Source of the DNA: Cafeteria roenbergensis | Taxonomy: Eukaryota; Sar; Bigyra; Bicosoecida; Cafeteriaceae | Direction of reading: 5' to 3' | Length of the DNA stretch: 64,000 nt | Assembly (NCBI GenBank): GCA_008330645.1 | Contig: VLTN01000060.1 | Location: forward strand, 62,001-126,000 | In this document: positions 40,701 through 49,157 of the stretch, piece by piece | Layout: the number at the start of each line of letters is the position of its first letter | How positions within the stretch are numbered: the first letter of the stretch is position 1 | Notes under the pieces: model-generated | What the model was told of the DNA's origin: nothing | Databases searched by the model: none | The model's input: only the letters and a program-made list of their open reading frames with translations | Position numbers and translations under genes: made by a program

Positions 40701-43700
40701 GCACCTGCTGCGTGGGGACCGACACCACAGCGCCAAGGCCGCGGCCAACCACTTCAAGGTATCCGGGCTGCGATGCCAGCACTGCCGAGGGCTCTGCCTC
40801 GAGCGCGGTGAGCAGGGCCGGAGTGATGTCCGAGCCCTCCAGCTCCGCGTGCAGCTCCCGCAGCTCAGCGCGCACGGACGGCAAGCCAAGCTCCGCTGCC
40901 CGAGCCACAAGCGCGGCGCGCACCGACTTGCAGTACATCCGACGGGCTTCGCGCACGTGCCCGGCAAGCGAGGATGCCGGCGCTGCCTCGGCGACGGCGC
41001 CGCTCGGGCCGGTCGCGGGCGCAGAGTCGACGGCAGTCGCAACGCCGAGCGTCGGCTGGGCCGCGGGTGCTGTCGTGTCCGCTGACGTGCCAGCCGCGGC
41101 ATCGGTCGCTGCATCAGTCGAGCCCCGCCGGGATTTGAGCGTGACAATCAAGTCGCCGCTGCCGTCGGGGTCGTGGTGGAAAGCAATGGTGTCGCCCTCT
41201 GCCAGCACGCTGATCAAGTCCTCGGGCATCATGCCCTCGGAGAGCTCCTCCTGCAGGAGCTGCCGCAGTGGCTGATGCGGCAGGCTCCCCGAGAAGTCCA
41301 CGAGGAGGTCCCGCACGCGCAGGCGGATCGCTGCGTTGCGGGCCCCATCGTCGCGAAGCTCGGCCACATTGCCTTCGAAGCGGAACATGCTGGTGTCGAG
41401 AAGCCACTTGATTCGGGCCTTCCAGACCTTCCCGTCCCGGAAGCCGGCCTCGATCACATTGAACTGCTCCGCGCTCAGCTCAGACCGAAGCAGCTCGCCC
41501 ACCGTGCTGAGGAGAATGGTGCCGCCAGACGGGAGTGCGCGGCGCAAAACCGCGGCGAGAAACTCCCGGCGAGCCGCCCGGAAGCCAGCCAGGCGGTCCT
41601 CGACCTCGTGCACGGTGCGCAACGGTTGTCGCTTGGCCTTGTCCGACCCCACGTGCAGGGGCACTAGTGATTCGGGCGGCGCCGGCTCAGGGGCCGCGGG
41701 GGCAGTGGCGTCAGGCGCCCCAAGGTCTGGGCGTTGCGCGGGCATGTGCGGAGCACCTGCGCCGCCTTTGCCAGCGCCATGGGGCGAGCCTGGCCGGTCG
41801 GGGCCCGCCGCTGACGCCAGCGATGCCAGCCCCCCCGGCGCCGGGGCGAGCCCAGCCGGGGCTCCTTGCGACTGCGCTTGATGGCTTGTACGTCGGCTGA
41901 GCGGCTCCGTCTCGAGCGAGGCCAGGCGCCTCAAATCTCGCTCTGCGGCCATGTCGGGAGCAGCACCGCCCCTGTCGTCCGTGCCAAGCGTGCCAGGCAG
42001 GACGGTTCCCGAGAGGCCTAGAAAGTCCGAGTCTTGGTCCAAAATGTCATGCCACGAGGGACCCACCGCCTCGGCTTCCGATGACGCGAAGGCGTCCTCG
42101 CGGAACGGCCCAGTCACGCTTGTGTCCCGGCCGCCGACTTGACTCTCAGGGGAGTCAATACCGCTAGAAACGCCACGGCGGCGCCCATGGGGCCGCTGGG
42201 CCGCCGGCGACCCCGGCTTCGAGGCAACCGAGCGAAGCTGCTCCGAATAGGCAGCGTTGACTGCCTGGCCTTGGCTTGAAAGGGGCGCCAAGCCGTAAAA
42301 GTGAGACGAAGTCGCCGAGGCCGCGCTGATGGACCTGACGAGAGACACATCGGGCAGCGCTGCGATCAGGCCTTCTTCCGCGCCCCGCTCGGTCCGGTCG
42401 TCCGCAGCCGAGGCCGTTGCAGGTGCGGCCGCCGCCGCGGCGGCAGCATGGAGGGATTGGGGTTGGCGCCCCTCTGTCGGGGCGCCGTCGTCCTTCCTGC
42501 GGCCAGTCGTGTCCGAGCCGCTAGCGGGCGTCGGGCTCTCTGACACCAGGTTTCCAAACCTGTCCACCAGCGGAACCCACGCGGCCTTGAGCCGAAACGC
42601 AACGCTCGCCAGGCGCACCACCCGCTCAACCGTGTCGGCCGAGAAGAGCGACCGCTTCGCGGTGACTCGGCCACGCCGTTCCAGCGCGCGATCGGCATCA
42701 CGGGAGCTGTTGCCACCCTGGGGCGGCGCGGAGCCTCCGGGCAGCGAGCTCGAGCCGATGCCACTCGCCGGGTCAGCGACAGCGGGCGCAGACTCTGCGG
42801 CCTCAGAGGCGGCGGCTGCCGCTGCGATCGAAGGAGGCGTCTTGGCCCGGACGCCTCCTTCGGCGGCTGCAGCCGCCACCTGGGACAAGGAGGGCGGAGA
42901 CGTGGCTGACGGCTCGGCGCCGGTCGCAGCGGCGGCTGCGGCTTCCAGGTCTGGGGAGCCCGAGAACGTGCCTGCAAGCCCGGAGCTGCCCTCGTCGGGG
43001 GGCGGGTCGCTGCTGAGAGACGGCCTGGAGCTGGTGACCCGATCCGTGGCGGATCGGCGAATTCTGTCCCCGGCCCTCTGCTGCTGCGTCCTGCTGGCGC
43101 CGGGGCACCCCATGGAGTCGGCGGTGCGCCATCTGCGCGCGTCGGCTCGGCTTCCCAGCCCTGGTTGCGTGCCGACGCGTCCGTCAGCGCTCAGCGCGCT
43201 CTTGACTCGCAGCCGCACATCGGAAGCAAAGGCGCCCCAGGCCGAGACAGTGGGAAGCGCGAACATCTCCCCGGAGTCAGCGACAAAGGCGCCTCGAGGG
43301 AGCAGCTCGTCGTGCTGGGCCTTTGGCGATCGCAGCAAGTCAAGCAGCCGCATCGGCGCCCCCTTGGTATCCACCAGCAAGGGCTGACCGGCATGAGAGC
43401 AAGCGGCGGTGCTGCTCGTGCTCGGGGAGCGCTGGTCGGCTTCCACCAGGCTCCGCGAGCGACCCGCCACCGCAAGCGGGGTGGGAGCACCGGCAGGATC
43501 GCAAGGCTCTCCGGAGCTGTCCGGAGCCGTTTGTCTGGCATGCAGCGCAGCGCCCGACCCTTTGGCATCTTGTTGTCCCCCTTTCGCACGGGTCTCCCGG
43601 AGACAAGGCTCGTCAGGCGGCCCTCCTCTGAGCGAATTCACCCAGGCCAGCACTTCTTCAGGAAGGAACGACCTGAGCGGACAGGACTGCAGCCCGCGAG

Positions 43701-45282
43701 GCAGGCGGCCTCCGCAGCGCGACCAGAGCGACTGCAAAGCCATGCAGCTCTCCATGGCGGCAAGTGTGCTCTTTAAACCCTGGTCAAGGCGCTTGTCGCA
43801 GACAGCAACCGACTCCTTGGACGCACGACCGAGCGCGTTGATGTTCGCGATGTGGCTGGGAGCAAGCCCGCGCTCAAACAGCGCCTCAAGGGCGTCGTCT
43901 TGCCCTAGGAACATGATGCGCTCCCACAATGGCTCCTCGACATGTGGCCTGGCCTCAATTTCGCTGTAGACGCGGCGCAACTCTTGCGCAACAAACTCGG
44001 CTTGAATGAAGACGATTTCCGTTGGCCCACTTTGCTCGTCTGGCATCTGGCCGACACTTGGGCCAGCAGAGCTCTCGCAGTCGGAGCCCTCCGTCCCTCC
44101 GACGGCGCGCGGTCGCTGCGAGAGGCCCTCGCTGCTGCCGAGCATCCCTGCGCGCTGGACAAGCAACACGCCGGCCTGGTGCAAGCCACCGCCCGACGCG
44201 ACGCCGACGCCGACGCCGACGCCCGGGTGCGGTGGAGCTGCCCCCGCTGGGGGGCTTCCTGTTGGGGCTCGCACGGCGTCGTCGGCAGCGACGGCTTCGT
44301 TGGCTTCGCTGTCGCTTTCGACATGGTAGTCAAGGTCGTCCGACTCGTTTCCGTCGCTGTCGGGAAGCGGCGCCGAAGCGGGGCACGGTTCCGCACGATC
44401 GGTCGGAGCCTGCTTTTTGGCTCGCTCCCGCTCCAAGTGAGAAGGCGTGCTGAGGAGGGACGAAAACGACGACTGCGACCGGATCCGGTGGCAGTGCGTT
44501 CCTGGCGCCACGCGCCGTGTGCCGCTGCCAGCGACGTCTTCCGAGCCGCTCATGTCGGCCCGCATCGCTGCGGACGTGGAGACTTGCGCAGAAGGCGGCA
44601 GCGCGTCGTCATGCTGGCTGGCCGCCAGAATGGACGTCAGTCTCAGGGCCAGGCCAGCCTCGTCCGAGAGCCTGATGGCTGCCCGGGGCGGTTGCGAGTG
44701 CGGCAAACTTGTGGACCCAGGGTGCTCCTCAGGCCCGCTCTCGCCTTCGCCCGCTGCTCTGGCCGAAGCTTGGCCGGGGCGCTCTCCGCGGCAACCATCC
44801 AGCCCTGGAACGTCGCGCCCTGCAGCTGCAAGGACAGCCGCCAACGCCCAAGCGCTGGGCCGTGCTCTGGACCTCGACGCGCCCGCGGCAGCTGCCATAA
44901 TGACGAGTTCCGCCTGTGCTGGCGCCACGCCAGCTGTTCCGCCGGCCAGAGTCTGTTCGCACAGCAAGGCCACGAGGCCCCAAGGGTCAGGGCTGAGGAA
45001 CACTGCTGCCTCAAGGGCACGCAGCGTACCGCACTCCCTCCGAGAGTAACCCGCACTTTCGAAAGAAAATGTTGTTGGCGGGCTCGCAGTGAGCGCCCCG
45101 GCGGCGCGGCCGCAGGCGAGCATAGCGCGACCGCAATCTGTCGAAGCTTGAACTGCAGCAGCAGCCGGTGATTTCCCCACTGTGGCTGCACGGTCCAGCA
45201 GGACAAACTCAGTTATCGCTGCCATGACCCCCAGCACGCGCTCGGCGCGCTTGGCCACCCCCTCGGCCCGGGATATCGGCAT
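37792..45282 (-). CDS. Giant Schlafen-like AlbA_2-domain protein (2,496 aa)
   Basis: The single long exon encodes a mostly Ala/Ser/Pro-rich protein with folded islands. Near the C-terminus (about residues 2140-2310) there is a Schlafen/AlbA_2-type domain: ERHDRELKALSRAG, then ILPKYASSFLNSAGGSLYFG, VNDD, and later YYDVQFFPV and VMYVRHQASSIKL. Schlafen family domains of this kind bind nucleic acids, and some cut tRNA or rRNA. Upstream, about residues 1225-1530, three helix-rich modules of about 70 aa (starting REFLAAVLRRAL, IRLRVRDLLVDF, MYCKSVRAALVARA) look like winged-helix or LOTUS-type repeats, but this is weak. The extreme C-terminus is Gly/Pro/Arg-rich. The start at 45282 (MPISRAEG) is preferred because the helix that follows looks protein-like; an in-frame start at 45495 would overlap the promoter facing CLP1. 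No helicase or AAA domain is seen. The role is unknown; RNA metabolism or antiviral defence are possibilities. Confidence 0.7.
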   Translation of the reverse strand: MPISRAEGVAKRAERVLGVMAAITEFVLLDRAATVGKSPAAAAVQASTDCGRAMLACGRAAGALTASPPTTFSFESAGYSRRECGTLRALEAAVFLSPDPWGLVALLCEQTLAGGTAGVAPAQAELVIMAAAAGASRSRARPSAWALAAVLAAAGRDVPGLDGCRGERPGQASARAAGEGESGPEEHPGSTSLPHSQPPRAAIRLSDEAGLALRLTSILAASQHDDALPPSAQVSTSAAMRADMSGSEDVAGSGTRRVAPGTHCHRIRSQSSFSSLLSTPSHLERERAKKQAPTDRAEPCPASAPLPDSDGNESDDLDYHVESDSEANEAVAADDAVRAPTGSPPAGAAPPHPGVGVGVGVASGGGLHQAGVLLVQRAGMLGSSEGLSQRPRAVGGTEGSDCESSAGPSVGQMPDEQSGPTEIVFIQAEFVAQELRRVYSEIEARPHVEEPLWERIMFLGQDDALEALFERGLAPSHIANINALGRASKESVAVCDKRLDQGLKSTLAAMESCMALQSLWSRCGGRLPRGLQSCPLRSFLPEEVLAWVNSLRGGPPDEPCLRETRAKGGQQDAKGSGAALHARQTAPDSSGEPCDPAGAPTPLAVAGRSRSLVEADQRSPSTSSTAACSHAGQPLLVDTKGAPMRLLDLLRSPKAQHDELLPRGAFVADSGEMFALPTVSAWGAFASDVRLRVKSALSADGRVGTQPGLGSRADARRWRTADSMGCPGASRTQQQRAGDRIRRSATDRVTSSRPSLSSDPPPDEGSSGLAGTFSGSPDLEAAAAAATGAEPSATSPPSLSQVAAAAAEGGVRAKTPPSIAAAAAASEAAESAPAVADPASGIGSSSLPGGSAPPQGGNSSRDADRALERRGRVTAKRSLFSADTVERVVRLASVAFRLKAAWVPLVDRFGNLVSESPTPASGSDTTGRRKDDGAPTEGRQPQSLHAAAAAAAAPATASAADDRTERGAEEGLIAALPDVSLVRSISAASATSSHFYGLAPLSSQGQAVNAAYSEQLRSVASKPGSPAAQRPHGRRRGVSSGIDSPESQVGGRDTSVTGPFREDAFASSEAEAVGPSWHDILDQDSDFLGLSGTVLPGTLGTDDRGGAAPDMAAERDLRRLASLETEPLSRRTSHQAQSQGAPAGLAPAPGGLASLASAAGPDRPGSPHGAGKGGAGAPHMPAQRPDLGAPDATAPAAPEPAPPESLVPLHVGSDKAKRQPLRTVHEVEDRLAGFRAARREFLAAVLRRALPSGGTILLSTVGELLRSELSAEQFNVIEAGFRDGKVWKARIKWLLDTSMFRFEGNVAELRDDGARNAAIRLRVRDLLVDFSGSLPHQPLRQLLQEELSEGMMPEDLISVLAEGDTIAFHHDPDGSGDLIVTLKSRRGSTDAATDAAAGTSADTTAPAAQPTLGVATAVDSAPATGPSGAVAEAAPASSLAGHVREARRMYCKSVRAALVARAAELGLPSVRAELRELHAELEGSDITPALLTALEAEPSAVLASQPGYLEVVGRGLGAVVSVPTQQVPGLRTSESIGASEGLDPNVRLSLALLAASAPLPCFASPAHARLATAAVRELLLVAEGQRGSGGSAAPSLEAATLAELLAEHAGPAGGLDAGDEGSGRGATAAGHPRGEVAEAAAAATAAAEAAAAAAGGTHPAASHATQVTDIIETLKEQPAGQGQGQPAEPGRTSRPKRGLEALRIALLAGHGILSVKGSRIELCESGPATLVSRVVGTSLATVALEDAFEHDMELLARDLRGSMAKSLLDPLVIRTVSASLAVPASGPLATAAICAARAAPESIRALSDTAETVDPVAQAAEVRSARLSPLALSAIGEAAADANRRLEPSMPHARSLSGTRFAEAVRAKVRVATQAGRQVSLSELATHLRVVLDPLALRRALCFAGVMAAAASQSLRGKVMGHGRAGPGGVASPGDMAAVLGEAQLGPAEASARAAGAALGLQSASRPGNTEADAASCGGTISEAIAAYCPELRVEGCRVVCPSETLPAHGGRLERMPSSPARNASGVVNEFPSLQMPLSAQGAQLPGWAPSADAASSETPTRSTHGRAAAFPFGRPVVGSSPSEPGAPLLGPAPSFEERDAPQPGMLRREATTIRSVSGSHGPRVVVGHAVRWGSPLNLPERHDRELKALSRAGWGAFLQSILPKYASSFLNSAGGSLYFGVNDDRTVDTMALPEKLQDHFVCMVDKVLSNSVRPPLDGRYYDVQFFPVSVPSTDQETAAALLRTRLNANIPAQKAQLAEYHVAKITFYVQDVFAARGYEALGPPGDEASAVMYVRHQASSIKLTTPTQVAAWYRRRLEDIHVATLQVLLQGRQSPDPPQAAPTAVSATAAAGPASAPAAGSVTMSADELNALVERVAARAAERAASLAADQAVHLLLDRGLRPAVATMHSQAPRGPGRPRPFGHASPPAAAVGAALGAGQPGPAGAGWATGWVARPGHGLGVPRGAQPMGGRPHGWQGPRGAMGPSRLGTRHPQP

Positions 45283-45497
45283 GGGCACGCTGGCTTTGGG
45301 CGCGGTGACTTGCTGACTCCTGGACCCCCCGCGCTTGCTTTCGGTAGAGACTTGGCTAAAATATGCGGCAACCTTCGCCTGAATATGCGCGGCCTTGCAC
45401 ACGCAGCCCACAAAGCGCGCGCTCGTCGCCGCCCCGCGGCTCCGAGGAGGGCGCCCCACCTCGTGCCGTTTGACATACGGCTTGGCCGCGCCCAAGC
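45283..45497. promoter_or_regulatory. Putative bidirectional promoter, Schlafen-like / CLP1 genes
   Basis: The 215-bp spacer between start codons contains two AT-rich islands in a GC-rich background, AAAATATGCGG (about 45358-45368) and GAATATGCGCGG (about 45379-45390), which are near repeats of each other. Confidence 0.4.
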
Positions 45498-47472
45498 ATG
45501 TCGACAGCCCTGCCGGCTGGCACGTGGCGAATCGGCGAAAATGGCGAGCTTCGCCTTCGCGCCCCGGACACCGTCAGGACGACTGTGACGGTGAGTTCGC
45601 AGGGGGCAAGGCACAAATGCCGCGCTGCGGCTATCAGGGCGTTGGCAGTCGCGGCCAGGGGGCGTCCCCCGTCGGCGGGCAGCCCGAGCACGTGGCGTTC
45701 TTGCCGACTGTCTCGCCTTGGTGCTCCGCCCGCGCACGGCCACGGCCTCCTCCCACCGCTTCTCGCAGCTCCTGGAGGGATCGGCAGAGATGCTGGGCGT
45801 CGAGCTGCTGCAGGCCAGGCCTGTGGTCTTGCCGCCAGGGCAGTCGCGCCCGGTGTTCACATTTCACGGAGCTGTGGTTCGCGTGGAGCCTGCGTCCAGC
45901 TGCGAGGATGCGTACGTTGCGGACGAGAGCACCTTTCCAGCGCTGGCAGCAGTCAACTCCAGGCTTGAGGCCCGCCGAGCCCTCGCTCGGGGAACGGTGG
46001 GGGGGCTGCCAGCCGACACGGCGAGCGCCGCGGCCGGCTCTGCAGACAAGGCCGCCCCCCTCGGTCCCGTTGTGGTCGTCGCGGGCCCGGTCAACGCTGG
46101 CAAGAGCACGGCGGTTGCCACTCTGGCCGCCTGGGCTTGCCGGAGGGGCTGGTCTCCGACCGTTGTTGATCTCGACCCGGGCCAAGGGGACCTGTGCCCG
46201 CCTGCGTCCGTGTCAGCAGCCCCTGTCGACCGCATCGGCCTCGCCGCCAGCGGCGGCTGGGAGACGCACGCGCTGCCCATTCTCTCCTACCCTGTCGGGA
46301 CGACCAACCTGGGCGAGGCGGCGCCGCTCTTCAAGGCGGCCTGCGCAAGCCTCGCCGCCGCCGTGCAGGCCAGGGCATCGGCCGGCGCCCCGGCAGGATC
46401 GGCGTCGGGGGCCATCGTCAACACGTGCGGGTGGGTCGACAAGCTAGGATACACACTCCTGTGCCACGTCATCGAGACATTCAACGCTGACGTGGTGCTG
46501 GTCCTTGGAGATGACGCCCTCTTCGCCCGGCTGAGCCGCGACCTGCCGGCAATCGCGCCCCCGCCGACCCCGGAGCAGGTGGCCGCAGCGGGCGCCGCCG
46601 CCGTCCCAGTGTCCGGCCCCACCCGCGTCGCCCTCGTGAAGCTCCCTGTCTCTGGCGGGGCCAGGCGCCGGGAGCCCTCAGAGCGCCAGGCCGCCAGAGC
46701 CGGCCGTATCCGGGAGTACTTTTACGGCCCGCCCGTGGCGCCTCCGGCCGCCCCAGCAGGGGCTTCCGCGGCCCCACCCGCCGCGCCCGAGCCCCTCCTC
46801 TCCCCCCTCTCAACCACACTCAGCTTCGACTCCGTGCGCCTGGTAAAGGTGGGGGGCTCAGAGGTGAGAGCGCGCACCGCGGGGCTCTGCCCATCGCGCC
46901 TCTTTGCCGCAGGGCCGCGCCTTCGATCCAACTGCAAGCCTCGCCGCGGGCCCCAGCGGCGCGAGGAAGGCAGCTTGCAGCGCGCCCGCAACGTCGCCAC
47001 TGCCCGCGCCGCCCGAACCTAAGCCGATCCTTCCTCGCCCTCCGCGCAGACGGCGTCCCACCAGCTGCCTGTGGGCGCGAGCTCCCAGCTGAGCGCGCTG
47101 CGCGTGACGGCGCTGGACCCGTCTCCCGCCCTCGAGGGGTCCCTCCTCGCGCTCTCCTCCGCAACGTCGCCCGCGCGCGCTGCCACTGCCTCCCTCCTAG
47201 GCTTTGCAGTGATGTGAGTCCGCCATCGCCTCGCGGTGCTGTCCTCGCTCCCCGCCCAGCCCCTCGCCCTCGAGTGACGCAATACCCTCACTCCTAGCGG
47301 CCCACTGACGCAATCGCCCCCGGCTCCGCCCCCTCTCTCGCCGCGATCTCGCCCCCGCAGCACCACTGTGAACACGGAAAAGCGCGAGCTCGTGCTCCAG
47401 CTTCCCACAGCCCAGCACCTGCCTGCGCCCGCACTCTTCATCGTCACGTCGGAGCGATACTCCGATGCGTAA
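45498..47472 (+). CDS. CLP1: CLP1 polyribonucleotide 5'-hydroxyl kinase / pre-mRNA cleavage complex II factor
   Basis: CLP1 is a nuclear P-loop protein of the mRNA 3'-end cleavage machinery (with Pcf11) and, in animals, of tRNA splicing, where it phosphorylates RNA 5' ends. Four exons are inferred: 45498-45590, 45769-46863, 47050-47213 and 47361-47472; introns have GTGAGT, GTGAGA and GTGAGT donors and GCAG acceptors. The 487-aa product has the N-terminal domain (GSAEMLGVELL, VFTFHGAVVRVE), Walker A GPVNAGKST (K143), Walker B region VVDLDPGQGDL, NTCGWVDKLGY, and the C-terminal domain (SFDSVRLVKVGG, LALSSATS, LFIVTSERYSDA). The kinase lysine is present. A Pro/Ala-rich insert before SFDSV makes it longer than the human protein (425 aa). 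The exon joins restore the family's C-terminal pattern, supporting the model. Confidence 0.92.
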
Positions 47473-47585
47473 GCGCTGCCCAGTCAAGCCCCGCCATGGC
47501 GTTGCCCGTGTGACCCAGCGCCCGCTTAATGGCGGAGCGCGCAACGCCCATGCGCTCGCGACCCTTTCGCTGTTGGAACTGCAGC

Positions 47586-47626
47586 TGTGTGTGCGCGCGC
47601 GTGAGTGTGTGTGTGTGGGGGGGGGG
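47586..47626. repeat. GT/CG dinucleotide tract with G-run
   Basis: Alternating GT and CG steps are followed by about ten G residues. The tract is prone to slippage and to non-B DNA. Confidence 0.85.
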
Positions 47627-47668
47627 TGCTGGGAGCACTCTTGCAAATCCGCAACAAAGAACCCACAA

Positions 47669-47715
47669 GCGAGCGAACGAGCGAGCGAGCGAGCGAGCGA
47701 GCGCGCGCGCGCGCG
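47669..47715. repeat. GAGC tetranucleotide repeat ending in CG repeats
   Basis: The unit GCGA repeats about eight times with one variant (GAAC) near the start, then passes into alternating CG. Confidence 0.85.
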
Positions 47716-47867
47716 GCCGTCCGCCCCCTCCCCTCCGCCGAGCAAGAAAGCGCTATCCTCTCACGCAAGAAGCCGACGACGATCGAGCCCCGTCCGGCTC
47801 ACGAGGGCCAAGTCGTGAGCTGGTTGGGTCTGGCGAGCGGTGGGCACACATTGCACACGGGCATGCT

Positions 47868-49026
47868 TCACAGGAACTTGGCCCAGGACGACCCGGGCCG
47901 CAGCGTTGGCGCTGGCGCGGGGGCGGGGGCGGGGGCGGGGTCTTCGGCGCCCCAGCCGCCGCCGCCGCGTGGCGCACTGCCCCCGGCAGCGTCACGGCCG
48001 ACCCCGGCCGCTTCCTCTGTCGCCAGCCCGGAAGCAGCCTGGGCGGTAGCCGTAGCGTGGTCATGACCGGCAGCGCAGTCCTCCTCGGCCGCGAATGCGC
48101 CCCAGCCCGCAATCGGCGCCCGGGTGCCCGCCCTGGCTGCAACATCGCCGGTCGCGCTCCACCCCGTCCCGGCCAAGGGCGCCGCACCGGCGGGCCCGCC
48201 TCTGCCGGCGTGGTCCCGCTGTGCGCGAGGGGCGCTCGGCAGTTCTGGCGGGGACGCGGCGCGTTTTGGGGCGCGCGGGGCTGCCCGCCTGCGCTCCCTG
48301 GCCGCCTCCCGGCGCCGCTTGGCGGCGGCCCTGACGACGGCGTCGCGGTCTGTCGTGTGTGAAGCGTCGTTGTCGCCGTCTCCGCGTTGGGCGTCCGCTT
48401 CGGGGGCTCGGTCGGCGACGTCGACGAACTGGCCCCACAGCGACGGAGCCGGCGCAGCAGCGGGAGCGCTGTCATCGAGACTGGCCCAGGTAGACTGGCC
48501 TGCAGACTCGGCTGGGGCTTGCCGGGGGGCGGCGGCGGGGGGCGCCGTGATCCCTTCTTCGACCGCCGCAGCGCGAATCGTCTCCTCGTCGATGCGGCCG
48601 TCGCGCATCATCTCCAGGAGCTCCTCCTCGAGCTCCGCTTTGCGACCGCGCAGCCGGTTCAGCCGCTGGACAACCGGTCTCACTGCGCGGCGGCACCGGC
48701 GAAGGACAATGACGAGGGGCGCTTGCAGGGGCGAGCGTGCGGCCAGCCAGTTGCGCGCACGCCAGCTGCGCCCCTCACCTTCTGCGGCCTTGCTACTCCC
48801 AGCGAACAGCCTGACGACGCTCTGGCCATGGTCACACATTCTGCATTTCCACTTCTTGGACTTGGGCTGCTGCACGACCTGTGGTTGCCGGCACAGCAGT
48901 CACATTCAAAGCCTGATATGCGGTCGCGTCAGCGTCGGTGGGCTGCCCGGGCGCGAGCCCGCAAGCAATGACACTCACCTGAAACGCTTCGCATTGCGCG
49001 CACTGCACGCCGATATAGTTGGGCAT
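47868..49026 (-). CDS. MRNIP: MRNIP-like protein (MRN complex-interacting protein family)
   Basis: MRNIP binds the MRE11-RAD50-NBS1 complex and promotes DNA double-strand break signalling. Three exons are inferred: 48979-49026, 48779-48878 and 47868-48682, with 100-nt and 96-nt introns (donors GTGAGT and GTGAGG; acceptors CACAG and CGCAG), giving 320 aa. The N-terminus has the family's small zinc-ribbon-like motif with two CxxC pairs, CAQC (residues 9-12) and CRMC, in the order VQCAQCEAFQ, VVQQPKSKKWKCRMC and HGQSVVRLFAGS, then VQRLNRLRG. The rest is a disordered Ala/Pro/Glu-rich region with basic patches (AKRRREAARERRR), and the extreme C-terminus SSWAKFL resembles the family's terminal motif. 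The length matches human MRNIP (about 340 aa). The first exon codes for only 16 residues and was found by its CxxC motif. Confidence 0.87.
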
Positions 49027-49157
49027 ACACGCCCGGCAGTGCGCGCGGCGCTGTCGGGAGCAAATGCGAGGCAGTCCGTGTTTGGCAGGGCTCTGCCCGG
49101 CGGAAAACTTGGGCGCACGCGGCCCGCACCTGCGCGCGCCAAGCCCCAGGCGCCCCA
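49027..49157. promoter_or_regulatory. 131-bp putative bidirectional promoter, MRNIP / calpain genes
   Basis: The two start codons are only 131 bp apart. GATATAG (49012-49018) sits just inside the MRNIP first codons rather than in the spacer itself, so it may not be a promoter element. Confidence 0.4.

Larger units (their letters stand above)
47473..47867. other. Convergent intergenic region with microsatellites
   Basis: The 395 bases between the CLP1 and MRNIP stop codons carry a GT/CG-rich simple tract with a G-run (47586-47626) and a GAGC-type tetranucleotide repeat merging into CG repeats (about 47669-47715). No gene was seen. Confidence 0.5.
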
